From assembly GCA_910585805.1 (NCBI GenBank), contig CAJUFB010000020.1, positions 1 to 54,152 of the forward strand: DNA of 54,152 nt. The letters run 5' to 3'. The notes under the pieces are model-generated. The model ran no database searches and was not told the origin of the DNA. It was given only the letters and a program-made list of their open reading frames with translations. The translations under genes were made by a program, and so were the position numbers. This DNA comes from an uncultured Acetatifactor sp. (GTDB lineage Bacteria; Bacillota; Clostridia; Lachnospirales; Lachnospiraceae). Of the stretch, positions 1-8,260 are shown piece by piece (positions within the stretch are counted from its first letter, which is position 1; every line of letters starts with the position of its first letter).

Positions 1-61
1 AAAGTGGCGTAATTTCTGGTAGTATGCCTAATTTTAGTATGCGAAGTATGAGTATTTTAAT

Positions 62-90
62 TTTACAAATGCGTTTCATTGTGATAAAAT
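62..90 (+). promoter_or_regulatory. sigma-A type promoter upstream of the first gene
   Basis: TTTACA (62-67) and TAAAAT (85-90) are separated by 17 bases, about 65 bases before the first start codon. The AT-rich stretch before it (1-60) holds three AGTATG words but no gene that I can see. This is a plausible promoter for the glycan operon that follows, judged by eye only. Confidence 0.55.
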
Positions 91-156
91 AGGGCGTATA
101 TCAAAAGGGAGCGTCCATGACCTGTAGCAGGAGACTGCCGGAAAGCGTAAGCATGT

Positions 157-1269
157 ATGAAGAAAAGAAATCACCGCCCGGGAACATCAAGAATCTATGT
201 ATGCCATACCTATTACCATGTATATGTCACTTTCCTGAAGGAGCTGAAGCTGCTTCGGGAGGCGGGGGGCTCCGGGGAGGGCATCGGGAAGGCGGATCTG
301 GTGCTGTCCAGGCTGTCCAACGACTTTGAGGACCTGAAGAGCCGGGTGGAGAGCACAGGGCTTTTCCGCAGGGTGATCGAATTTGACGAGAAGAGGGAAG
401 ACTTTTTCCCGGAGCTGGCCAGATGGAGAAAGGGCGGGAAGAGCTTTCCGGGCAATCTGTATTGCCGTATCCGTTTTACGAAGCGGTACGCGCAGCTGGA
501 GGCGCCCTATGTGCCGGTGGATTTTGCGGAATATGAGGATATCTATGTGTACTGTGATTCCGATCCCATCGGCTATTATCTGAATCAGAACAGGATTTAT
601 TACCATGCCCTGGAGGACGGGCTGAACTGCCTGAAGAATCTCGATGCCGCCAGATATGACAACAGAGGACATTTTCAATTGAAAATGTTCCTTTCCAGGT
701 ATCTGAACCTGATATTTGTGCAGAATGGATATGGGAAGTACTGTCTTGATATGGAAGTAAACGACATTTCCGCGATCCGCTACCCCTGTCCCAGGTATAT
801 TGAGCAGTCCAGGCAGGAGCTGGTGGACGGGCTGACCGACAGGGATAAGGAACTCATTTTGCAGGCGTTTATCCGGGATAAGGAAGGGCTGGAGCGGCAG
901 ATACAGATGAGCGGAAAGGTGGGGGATAAGATTTTGATCCTCACAGATCCCCTTTGCACGCTGGACGTGAGGGAGCGGATTTTCCGGGATATCATCGACA
1001 GATACAAGAACGAGGGAACCATTTTCCTGAAGCCGCATCCAAGGGATCATCTGGATTACAGAAAGCTTTTCCGGGAGTATCCCCAGTTTGACGCCACGGT
1101 GCCCATGGAAATGCTGAATTTCTTCCCGGGACTGCGTTTTAAAAAGGTGGTGGCGGTGCTGACGGAGATCAAGGCGATCCGGTTCGCGGAGACGAAAGTG
1201 CGGCTGGGGGAAGATTTTATGGATGCCTACGAGGATCCACTGATCCACAGACAAAATGAGCAGATATAG
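157..1269 (+). CDS. Sialyltransferase-like glycosyltransferase (GT52 / polysialyltransferase type)
   Basis: A 370-residue soluble protein with no signal peptide or membrane segment. The N-terminus (residues about 12-25, IYVCHTYYHVYVTF) looks like the first strand and helix of GT52-type transferases found in capsule loci. Near residue 290 there is a KPHPRDHLDY motif, typical of this GT-B group, where the HP is thought to contact the CMP-sugar donor. Enzymes of this group usually transfer a nonulosonic acid from its CMP form. A gene for a CMP-Pse synthetase lies 3 kb downstream, so CMP-pseudaminic acid is a reasonable donor; this is inference. The ATG at 157 is used because it begins the conserved region closely. 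An ATG at 117 is in another frame and gives only a short peptide. The family call is moderate; the substrate is unproven. Confidence 0.62.
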   Translation: MKKRNHRPGTSRIYVCHTYYHVYVTFLKELKLLREAGGSGEGIGKADLVLSRLSNDFEDLKSRVESTGLFRRVIEFDEKREDFFPELARWRKGGKSFPGNLYCRIRFTKRYAQLEAPYVPVDFAEYEDIYVYCDSDPIGYYLNQNRIYYHALEDGLNCLKNLDAARYDNRGHFQLKMFLSRYLNLIFVQNGYGKYCLDMEVNDISAIRYPCPRYIEQSRQELVDGLTDRDKELILQAFIRDKEGLERQIQMSGKVGDKILILTDPLCTLDVRERIFRDIIDRYKNEGTIFLKPHPRDHLDYRKLFREYPQFDATVPMEMLNFFPGLRFKKVVAVLTEIKAIRFAETKVRLGEDFMDAYEDPLIHRQNEQI

Positions 1270-1323
1270 CAAAGCAGGCTGGGCATTGCAGCGGCAGGAC
1301 AGGAACGGAACAGGAGGCGGCAG

Positions 1324-3075
1324 GTGCTGCAGATCATAAAGAAACTTCGCATACTATTGGATAAAAAGCAAAAACGCGCCATGGCGGGGCTGGTGGTACT
1401 GATGATCATCGGCGCCTTTCTGCAGACTGCCGGAGTGGGGATGCTGGTGCAGGCAGTGAATGTGGTCATAGACCCTCAGGTGCTGGAAAAAAGCGGGCTT
1501 GTAAGGTGTTTTTACGACTTTCTGGGATGTCGGGATTTCAGAAGCTTCTCCATTACCGTGATGGTGCTTCTGGTGGTGACTTTTGCGGTTAAGAACTTTT
1601 TTTTGTTTGTACAGCAGAAACTGACGTTTGCCTTTGTATACACCAATCAGTTTGCCACTTCCGAGAGGATGATGCGCAATTATCTGCGCAGGGGATATGA
1701 GTTTTATCTGAATGCAGACACTGCTGTAGTCCAGAGAAACATCACTTCTGATGTGAACAATATGTACGCGCTGATACTGGCATTGCTGCAGCTCCTGTCC
1801 GACGGAGTGATGTCCCTGTTCGTGGTGGGCTACTGCCTGATGACAAACGGTGTCATGACAGTGCTGCTGGCGGTTTCCCTTGTGCTGCTGATGGTTCTGA
1901 TCAAAAGTATCCTGAAACCCATTATGTATAAGGCGGGAAAGGATAACCAGGATTACTACAGCGGTCTGTTCAAGTGGATATCCCAGACCGTGCAGGGCAT
2001 CAAGGAGGTAAAGGTCACAGGGAAAGAGCAGTATTTTGTGGATGAATACCGCAGGTGCGGCAGCGGTTACGTAAATGCGGTGCAGCGTTACAGTCTCTAC
2101 AACAATGTGCCCAAGCTGCTCATCGAGACAGTCTGCATTGCCGTTATGATGGGTTATATGATCGCGCTGACGCTTCTGGGGACGGCCACGGAGAATATGC
2201 TGGAGGTGCTTTCCACCCTGGCGGCCGCTGCCTTTGTGTTGCTGCCTGCTGTGAACCGCATTAACAATCAGATCAATTCCATTGCTTATTTCGAGCCGTT
2301 TTTCATGGGGGTCAGCGACAATCTGCAGGATGAAATATCGGACACAAAAGTAGATATGTCCTTTGCCGCGGATGAGGAAGAAAAGCTGCCTCTGTGCCGC
2401 AGCATAGAGCTGAAGGACATTGTGTATGCATATCCGAATACGGACAAACTGATCTTTGACCACGCGGATCTGACGATCCCCATCGGGGCATCGGTGGGGA
2501 TTGTGGGAACTTCCGGCGCGGGAAAGAGTACCATTGTGGATATCCTGCTGGGGCTTCTGGAGGTGAAGGGGGGGAGCATCCGGGCGGACGGCGTGGATGT
2601 GAAGGACAGGTATCGGAACTGGCTTAAGAATATCGGATACATTCCCCAGATGATCTTCATGCTGGACGATACGATCCGCAGAAACGTAGCCTTCGGAGTG
2701 CATGACGAGAAGATTGACGAAAACAGGGTCTGGGAGGTTCTGCGGGAGGCCCGGCTGGACGAATTTGTGAAGACGCTGCCGGAGGGGCTGGATACCGGCA
2801 TCGGCGAGCGGGGGATCCGGCTTTCAGGAGGTCAGAGGCAGCGCATCGGCATTGCAAGGGCGCTGTATTATGACCCGGAGGTATTGATCCTGGATGAGGC
2901 CACTTCGGCGCTGGACAATGATACGGAAGCGGCGATCATGGACTCTATCAACAGGCTTCACGGGAGAAAGACCCTGGTGATCATTGCCCACAGGCTCCAG
3001 ACCATTGAGAAGTGTGACCTGGTTTACCGTGTGGAGAACGGACAGGCTGTTGTGGAGCGGGGCAGCGCTGGCTGA
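1324..3075 (+). CDS. ABC-type lipid-linked oligosaccharide flippase, fused permease and ATPase (PglK/MsbA type)
   Basis: A 583-residue half-transporter. Residues 1-340 hold about six membrane segments. The ATPase follows, with Walker A GTSGAGKST near residue 394, the signature LSGGQRQR near 499 and Walker B VLILDEATSALD near 519, then the H-loop in IIAHRL. All catalytic motifs are intact. The start is a GTG preceded by GGAGGCGG. Half-transporters of this kind inside glycan clusters flip polyprenyl-linked oligosaccharides across the membrane, as PglK does. It lies 54 bases after a glycosyltransferase gene and before another one, which supports that role over multidrug export. A lipid A type substrate is unlikely in a Gram-positive cell. 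The exact cargo cannot be read from the sequence. Confidence 0.85.
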   Translation: MLQIIKKLRILLDKKQKRAMAGLVVLMIIGAFLQTAGVGMLVQAVNVVIDPQVLEKSGLVRCFYDFLGCRDFRSFSITVMVLLVVTFAVKNFFLFVQQKLTFAFVYTNQFATSERMMRNYLRRGYEFYLNADTAVVQRNITSDVNNMYALILALLQLLSDGVMSLFVVGYCLMTNGVMTVLLAVSLVLLMVLIKSILKPIMYKAGKDNQDYYSGLFKWISQTVQGIKEVKVTGKEQYFVDEYRRCGSGYVNAVQRYSLYNNVPKLLIETVCIAVMMGYMIALTLLGTATENMLEVLSTLAAAAFVLLPAVNRINNQINSIAYFEPFFMGVSDNLQDEISDTKVDMSFAADEEEKLPLCRSIELKDIVYAYPNTDKLIFDHADLTIPIGASVGIVGTSGAGKSTIVDILLGLLEVKGGSIRADGVDVKDRYRNWLKNIGYIPQMIFMLDDTIRRNVAFGVHDEKIDENRVWEVLREARLDEFVKTLPEGLDTGIGERGIRLSGGQRQRIGIARALYYDPEVLILDEATSALDNDTEAAIMDSINRLHGRKTLVIIAHRLQTIEKCDLVYRVENGQAVVERGSAG

Positions 3076-3187
3076 AAGCGGATGTTCCGGCATACACCGC
3101 ATTGCCGGGAAGAAGGATGGCCGATGGCTGGCAAATTTTTTGGCGGTGAGTATAAGTGACAGAACCAAAACAGGAAGAAAGGGCAGA

Positions 3188-4207
3188 ATGCAGCTGAGTG
3201 TGATCGTACCCGTCTATAATATGGCGGCAGAGGGAAAACTGAATTACTGTATGGATTCTCTGGTGAACCAGACCGTCGACGATTATGAGATCATTGCAGT
3301 GGATGATGCGTCCACGGACAATTCCCTGGAGATCCTGCGCTCCTATGAAGCAGGCTATCCGGGAAAAGTCAAGGTATTGACCTATGCGGTCAACAGACGC
3401 CAGGGCGGCGCCAAAAACCAGGGGCTGAGGGCAGCCACAGGGGACTGGATCGGCTTTATCGACAGCGACGACTGGGTGACGCCGGATTATTATGAGAAGC
3501 TTCTGGCAAAGGCGCGGGAGACAGGGGCGGATATGGTGGGCTGTGATTACAGTCTGGTGACAGAGCATGCTTATACGGTGGGGGAGATTGTGCGGAACAA
3601 CACCCCTGAACAGACAGGGAAGCTGGACAGGGAGAAGCATAAGAAACTGCTTATCCGTCCCGGCAGCATGGTGTTAAAGATATATAAGGCAAGGGTTATC
3701 CGAGAGAACGAACTGGATTTTCCGGAAGGGATCTTTTATGAGGACAACTGCGCGGGGCCTTTGTGGTCTCTGTATTTCGAGCATTTTGAACGGGTGGAGG
3801 AGCCGCTGTATTTTTACTATCAGCATCCGCATTCCACGGTGCATCACATTTCGGAGGAAAAATGCCGCGACCGCATGAAAGCCGCTGAGCTGCTTTATGA
3901 GGAATGCAGAAAGCGGGGATTCCTGGATGTTTATTATCAGGAACTGGAATACCGCTTTACGGAGCTTTATTACGTCATTACCCTGTTTGCCTATATGCAG
4001 GGAGTGACCCGGCCCAGGCTGGCTTTTGTGAGAGAGCTGAAGCAGGGCGTGGAAAAGAGATTCCCGCAATATGAGAAAAATCCTTACTATAAAACGAATA
4101 CGGGGCAGGAGGAACAACAGCTTGTTGCCATGCAGGCCAGGTCGGATCTGAGATTTTACCTGTACTACCGCCTGAAACTCCTGGTTCGGCGTCTGCGGCG
4201 GAAATGA
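3188..4207 (+). CDS. Family 2 glycosyltransferase
   Basis: A 339-residue GT-A glycosyltransferase. It starts with the usual first strand (LSVIVPVYN) and has the nucleotide-binding DDASTDNS near residue 38 and the metal-binding DSDDW near residue 92. The open frame extends further upstream (to 2984), overlapping the flippase gene. The start at 3188 is chosen because GT2 enzymes begin directly at this strand and because GGAAGAAAGGGCAG precedes it. The C-terminal third has no membrane segment, so the enzyme should act on the cytoplasmic face. It likely adds one sugar to the lipid-linked glycan. The donor and acceptor are not predictable. Confidence 0.85.
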   Translation: MQLSVIVPVYNMAAEGKLNYCMDSLVNQTVDDYEIIAVDDASTDNSLEILRSYEAGYPGKVKVLTYAVNRRQGGAKNQGLRAATGDWIGFIDSDDWVTPDYYEKLLAKARETGADMVGCDYSLVTEHAYTVGEIVRNNTPEQTGKLDREKHKKLLIRPGSMVLKIYKARVIRENELDFPEGIFYEDNCAGPLWSLYFEHFERVEEPLYFYYQHPHSTVHHISEEKCRDRMKAAELLYEECRKRGFLDVYYQELEYRFTELYYVITLFAYMQGVTRPRLAFVRELKQGVEKRFPQYEKNPYYKTNTGQEEQQLVAMQARSDLRFYLYYRLKLLVRRLRRK

Positions 4208-4308
4208 AAGTGATCTTTTTCTGAAATTGCCTGAAGACGGAAGCGTAATAAACTATTTTCGGAATGATCTGAGGGTTGGGGAACCTGACCGGAACAGGAG
4301 GATGAATG

Positions 4309-4998
4309 ATGAAAAGTGTGGCAATTATCACTGCCAGGGGCGGCAGCAAGCGGATTCCCGGGAAAAACATCCGGGACTTCTGCGGCAGGCCCATACTGGC
4401 CTATTCAATTGAAGCGGCGCTGAAGTCGGGCATGTTTGACCGGGTGATGGTGTCCACGGATGACAAAGAGATAGCGGAGACAGCGAAAGCCCATGGGGGA
4501 GAGGTTCCCTTTTTCCGCAGTGAAAAAACAGCCGGTGACTATGCCACCACCAATGATGTGCTTTTGGAGGTTTTGGACGAATATGAAAAGCGGGGGGAGC
4601 ATTTTGACCTGGGCTGCTGCATTTATCCCACGGCGCCCTTTGTGACGGCGGAGAAGCTGAGGGATGCGGTGCGGCAGCTGCTGGACAGCGATGCGGATAC
4701 CCTGATTCCGGTGGTTCGCTTCTCCTATCCGCCGCAGCGTGCCATGCTGGTGCGGGACGGAAGGCTGGTGTTCGGCCATCCGGAGTATCTGGACAGCCGT
4801 TCACAGGATCTGGAACCTCATTTTCATGATGTGGGACAGTTTTACATCTTCAGGACAGAGGCTTTCCGGAAAAACAGGAAGCTGATGCTGGGCGATATCC
4901 TGCCATTGGTGGTGCCGGAGACGGAGGTGCAGGATATCGATACCCTGACAGACTGGGAGATCGCGGAGATAAAATACCGGAGGCTGACGGGAAGCTGA
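4309..4998 (+). CDS. pseF: Pseudaminic acid cytidylyltransferase (CMP-Pse synthetase)
   Basis: A 229-residue nucleotidyltransferase. The N-terminus carries the CMP-nonulosonate synthetase motif ARGGSKRIPGKNI followed by RDFCGRPILAYSI. This wording, together with STDDKEIA and the CCIYPTAPFV stretch, matches PseF rather than NeuA or LegF. It activates pseudaminic acid with CTP to CMP-Pse in the cytoplasm. AGGAGG at 4296-4301 lies 7 bases before the ATG at 4309; an in-frame ATG at 4306 would be only 4 bases away. pseH, pseI and pseG follow within 6 kb, which supports the assignment. It is separated from the next gene by a tandem repeat. Confidence 0.9.
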   Translation: MKSVAIITARGGSKRIPGKNIRDFCGRPILAYSIEAALKSGMFDRVMVSTDDKEIAETAKAHGGEVPFFRSEKTAGDYATTNDVLLEVLDEYEKRGEHFDLGCCIYPTAPFVTAEKLRDAVRQLLDSDADTLIPVVRFSYPPQRAMLVRDGRLVFGHPEYLDSRSQDLEPHFHDVGQFYIFRTEAFRKNRKLMLGDILPLVVPETEVQDIDTLTDWEIAEIKYRRLTGS

Positions 4999-5079
4999 TT
5001 GATACAGATAAAAGGCATGAGAATACATGATTTTGCCGTGAGCCGGCTGTAAAGACAGAATCGGCATGGCGCAGAAGAC

Positions 5080-5245
5080 AGGAATGGCAAAAAGCGCCTG
5101 AGAAGTATGCAGGAATGACAAAAAGCGCCTGAGAAGTATGCAGGAATGACAAAAAAGCGCCTGAGAAGTATGCAGGAATGACAAAAAAGCGCCTGAGAAG
5201 TATGCAGGAATGGCAAAAAAGCGCCTGAAAAGTATGCAGGAATGA
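5080..5245. repeat. Tandem repeat, 31-32 bp unit, five full copies plus a partial one
   Basis: Copies begin at 5080, 5111, 5142, 5174 and 5206, and a partial sixth begins at 5238. The unit starts AGGAATGACAAAAAGCG and ends GAGAAGTATGC. Units differ mainly in the length of the A-run (five or six A) and in G for A in AATGGC. There are no unique spacers, so this is a direct tandem array. It fills most of the gap between pseF and the fkbH-like gene, and its last unit stops about 10 bases before the latter's start codon. The rest of the gap (4999-5079) holds nothing I recognise. Confidence 0.95.
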
Positions 5246-5254
5246 GGGCAGAGG

Positions 5255-7027
5255 ATGAACAGGACAGAGCAGACTGCGGCGGGGACGAAGCTGGCCCTGC
5301 TTTCAAATGTTAATATGGATTTCGTCATACGTCTTCTTCAGAAGCAGGCGGAGGTATGGCAGGGGGAAGGGTACGGCAACGAACTGGGAATCCTGATGAA
5401 TCCCGGTTCTTCCTATCACGCTTTCAGGCCGGATATCACATTCCTGGTAATGGATTTGATGGAGCTGCTGGAGCATGATCTGGAACCGGAGTCTGCCGGA
5501 CGAAAGATTGACGGATGGTTTCAGAATGCAGAGACGGCTATGGAGGAAGGAAAACTGTACTATATTTCGGACGCTTATCTATGGGGAACGGAACTGTCCG
5601 TGCTGGCGGATGCGGGGCGGAAGGCGGCGCTGGAAGCTCTGTGGCAGAAGCGTCTGGAACAAGTCTGCGCTGTGAGGAAGAACGTGAGGATACTTCCATT
5701 CCGGCGGTTGGTGGAGGAATTGGGAGCGGACCATGCGTTTTCCATGAAAATGTGGTATATGGGAAAGATACCTTTTGGCAGCGAGGCCCAGAAACGGCTG
5801 TGCGCTCTGATCCTGGATAAGGTTCGGGTGGAACAGCGGGTTCCGAAGAAAGTGCTTCTCCTGGATCTGGATAATACGCTGTGGGGCGGTCTGGCAGGGG
5901 AGCAGGAACACACTCCGGTGGAATTGTCGGAGGACCACGGAGGTCTGGCCTATAAAAATCTCCAGAGAGTTCTCCTGCAGATGCAGAAGCAGGGAGTGCT
6001 GCTGGGGATCGTGTCGAAAAATAACCAGGCGGACGCCCTGGAAATTCTGGACCGGCACCCCCATATGGTGCTTCGTCCGGATGCGTTTGCCGCGAAAAGG
6101 ATCAACTGGGCGCCGAAACATGAGAATATCCGAGAGATAGCGGCGGAATTGAATCTGGGGCTGGATTCCTTTGTGTTCTGGGATGATTCGCCCCAGGAAA
6201 GACAGCTGGTGAAGGAGATGCTGCCGCAGGTGACGGTTCCTGATTTCCCGGAGCGGAAAGAGGAACTTGCCCCCGCCATGGCAGAAATCTATGGGGAATA
6301 TTTTGCCGGACCTGCGGTGACGGAGGAAGATAAGGCCAGGACAGCGCAGTACGCCGCAAATGCGGCAAGAAAGGAACTGCAGGAGGCGGCGGGAAGCTTT
6401 GAGACATATCTGAGGCAGCTGGAGATCGCGGCGGTCCGGGTAAGCTCCCGGAAGCACATGGAAAGGTTGGCGCAGCTTCTGAATAAGACAAATCAGTTTA
6501 ACTTGACTACAAGACGGTATACGCAGGGACAGCTGGCGCGGCTGCAGGAGATGCCGGACAGGAGGATTTACCTGTACAGTGTGTCTGACCGCTTTGGAGA
6601 CAGCGGAGTGGTGGCAGCGGCGGTGGCGGACTGCAGCGGTGAGGTTCCTGTGCTGACGGATTTTGTTATGAGCTGTCGTGTGATGGGGAAAAATATTGAG
6701 TATGCCCTGGTGGGGGATATCGAGAGAGAGCTGCGGGAGAGCGGGTACAAAAGGCTGAGGGGCATTTTTGTCCCCACGGCGAAGAATATGCCCGCGGCCG
6801 GTCTGTATGACAGGATGGGGTATCGGGAACTGGAGCAGGAAGAATGGGACAGGGATAAGCCTGGGGAGCGGGAAGCGGATGAAACGGAAGCCGTATCTGC
6901 GGAGCCGCAGGCCGGTGAGTGGCAGGCAGCGCTTGGAGAGCCGGGGGTCCGGGTTTATGAGATCTGCCTTGACCAGGTTCCCAGGAGAACATATTATGTG
7001 AAAATAGAAAAGGAAAGGGAAGAATGA
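5255..7027 (+). CDS. FkbH-like HAD-family enzyme that loads an acyl group onto an ACP
   Basis: A 590-residue protein with the three parts usual for FkbH-like enzymes. The N-terminal region (about 15-185) is SGNH-like. The HAD core has the nucleophile motif LLLDLDNTLWGG near residue 200 and FWDDSPQER near 308. The C-terminal part has a GNAT-like section (DRFGDSGVVAA near 448, DFVMSCRVMGK near 470). FkbH enzymes dephosphorylate 1,3-bisphosphoglycerate and put glycerate on the phosphopantetheine of an ACP. The ACP gene overlaps the end of this gene by four bases (ATGA), so the two are translationally coupled partners. A low-complexity acidic stretch at about residues 530-570 interrupts the C-terminus and is unusual. 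Whether the acyl group is glyceryl is inferred from the family. Confidence 0.82.
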   Translation: MNRTEQTAAGTKLALLSNVNMDFVIRLLQKQAEVWQGEGYGNELGILMNPGSSYHAFRPDITFLVMDLMELLEHDLEPESAGRKIDGWFQNAETAMEEGKLYYISDAYLWGTELSVLADAGRKAALEALWQKRLEQVCAVRKNVRILPFRRLVEELGADHAFSMKMWYMGKIPFGSEAQKRLCALILDKVRVEQRVPKKVLLLDLDNTLWGGLAGEQEHTPVELSEDHGGLAYKNLQRVLLQMQKQGVLLGIVSKNNQADALEILDRHPHMVLRPDAFAAKRINWAPKHENIREIAAELNLGLDSFVFWDDSPQERQLVKEMLPQVTVPDFPERKEELAPAMAEIYGEYFAGPAVTEEDKARTAQYAANAARKELQEAAGSFETYLRQLEIAAVRVSSRKHMERLAQLLNKTNQFNLTTRRYTQGQLARLQEMPDRRIYLYSVSDRFGDSGVVAAAVADCSGEVPVLTDFVMSCRVMGKNIEYALVGDIERELRESGYKRLRGIFVPTAKNMPAAGLYDRMGYRELEQEEWDRDKPGEREADETEAVSAEPQAGEWQAALGEPGVRVYEICLDQVPRRTYYVKIEKEREE

Positions 7028-7245
7028 AAGAAAAGATAATATCACTGATAGAGGAGGCTCTGGAGGTTCCGGCAGGCACCATTACGGAGGATACCATGAT
7101 CGCGGATGTGGAGAAGTGGGATTCCCTTGCCCATGTGATGATCATCGGGGAGCTGGAAGAAAAGCTGGGAATTTCGATTTCGCTGGAGGATGCGGTGGAT
7201 CTGACGGGAGTTGGGGAACTTCTGGAGAAATGCGGCGTTATATAA
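7024..7245 (+). CDS. Acyl carrier protein, partner of the FkbH-like enzyme
   Basis: A 73-residue acidic helical protein. The serine in EKWDSLAHVM, near residue 37, is the phosphopantetheine attachment site. Length and motif fit a stand-alone ACP. The ATG overlaps the stop of the fkbH-like gene (ATGA), a sign of paired expression. It probably carries the acyl group made by that enzyme to a transferase acting on a sugar, rather than working in fatty acid synthesis. No ketosynthase or other fatty acid gene is nearby. Confidence 0.88.
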   Translation: MKEKIISLIEEALEVPAGTITEDTMIADVEKWDSLAHVMIIGELEEKLGISISLEDAVDLTGVGELLEKCGVI

Positions 7246-7387
7246 GGAGACAGCCGTCTGCACCGGGCATTCTGACAAAAAGAACGTCTAAGCGGTCCGT
7301 GGGGCGGTGCGGCCTGCGGGCGTTTTCAACACAGTATCCGGGGGCTTTTGCATGAGCCGGGCGGACAGCGCGGGAAGAGGAGGATGT

Positions 7388-7975
7388 ATGGGTGTAACAT
7401 TGCGGGAGATCAGAGAGACAGACCTGGAAAATATTATGCGCTGGCGTATGGACCCGGATATTACCAGGTACATGAACACGAATCCTGAGCTTACCCTGGA
7501 AGGACAAAAGAAGTGGCTGGCTTCCATACGTCAGAACACAGATGTGCTGTACTGGCTGATACAGATTGAAGGACAGCCCGCGGGAGTGATCAACCTGACA
7601 GGCCTGGATAACCCGGAAGGAAACCTGGGCTGGGCCTACTATGTGGGGGAAAAGCGGCTGCGCAGTATGGGAACGGCGCTGTCACTGGAAATGAGCATGT
7701 ACGACCATGCGCTGGATGAGCTGAAAAGGAAGGCGGTATACAGCGATGTCTTCACATTAAATAAGGGTGTCATTCAGCTTCACAGACTCTGCGGCTGTGA
7801 GATCGTGGAGGAGAAGAAGCGGCATGTATGCAAGGAAGGCATCTGGTACGATGTGACTTACATGCGGATGACGGCAGAGCGCTGGCCTGCGGCCAGGGAC
7901 AGCAGAAAATATATGAAAATCGCGTTTCCCGATGTAAAGAAGCAGATAGTCCAGGTAAGAAATGTCAGCAGCTGA
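7388..7975 (+). CDS. pseH: UDP-4-amino-4,6-dideoxy-N-acetyl-altrosamine N-acetyltransferase
   Basis: A 195-residue GNAT acetyltransferase. The N-terminal LREIRETDLENIMRWRMDP and the later WAYYVGEKRLRSMG and LHRLCGCEIV stretches follow the PseH pattern. PseH acetylates the 4-amino group of the altrosamine intermediate using acetyl-CoA, the third step to Pse. GAAGAGGAGG ends just before the start region. The ATG at 7388 is in frame with the domain, whereas the one at 7384 is not. The open frame extends upstream to 7307, but that part is not family-like. The gene lies 142 bases after the ACP gene, so it may also accept an ACP-bound donor; this is speculative. Confidence 0.83.
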   Translation: MGVTLREIRETDLENIMRWRMDPDITRYMNTNPELTLEGQKKWLASIRQNTDVLYWLIQIEGQPAGVINLTGLDNPEGNLGWAYYVGEKRLRSMGTALSLEMSMYDHALDELKRKAVYSDVFTLNKGVIQLHRLCGCEIVEEKKRHVCKEGIWYDVTYMRMTAERWPAARDSRKYMKIAFPDVKKQIVQVRNVSS

Positions 7976-8074
7976 TTTATACTGTACGTCGATTAAATTT
8001 GCAGTAAGCTGCAACAGGGGCCGGCCATATATGTTTGTTCTGGACATATTGGCAGATTCCGGCGGCCCTGAGTA

Positions 8075-8177
8075 TATACTGCTTAACGATTTCACTTGCC
8101 GTAAAATCAGACTGCATAACGCTGACCGGTTCAATCGCATGATTGCATTAGGCAGTATTCAGCGTTATGCAGTATAA
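8075..8177 (+). repeat. Structured intergenic element, copy A
   Basis: This element sits in the 285-base gap between pseH and pseI. It contains TATACTGCTTAAC (8075-8087), then 23 bases, then ACTGCATAACGCTGA (8111-8125), then a 33-base spacer, then the exact reverse complement TCAGCGTTATGCAGT (8159-8173) continuing to ATAA. A second copy with the same modules and the same 23-base spacing lies at 32403-32506 in inverted orientation. The last three stem bases differ between copies but remain paired. The rest of the gap shows only a ribosome binding site before pseI. Confidence 0.85.
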
Positions 8178-8260
8178 AACAGCGTCTGCTCCCCAGAGCG
8201 CCGGTCCATGTCCGGGTGCCGGGCAGGGCGGATGCGGAACTGTAATAAGGAGGAGCCGGT

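Noticed and set aside
2984..3187. Upstream extension of the GT2 frame overlapping the flippase gene
   Set aside because: The translated stretch is unlike GT2 proteins, and the ATG at 3188 has a suitable upstream purine-rich site and starts the first family strand.
5080..5245. Regular 31-32 bp repeats that could suggest a CRISPR array
   Set aside because: The units are joined head to tail with no unique spacers and no cas genes are near, so it is a tandem repeat.
8111..8173. GCGTTATGC and GCATAACGC arms resemble integron attC core sites
   Set aside because: The RYYYAAC / GTTRRRY cores do not match and no integrase gene is present. The arms are perfectly paired, unlike attC sites, which have unpaired bases.
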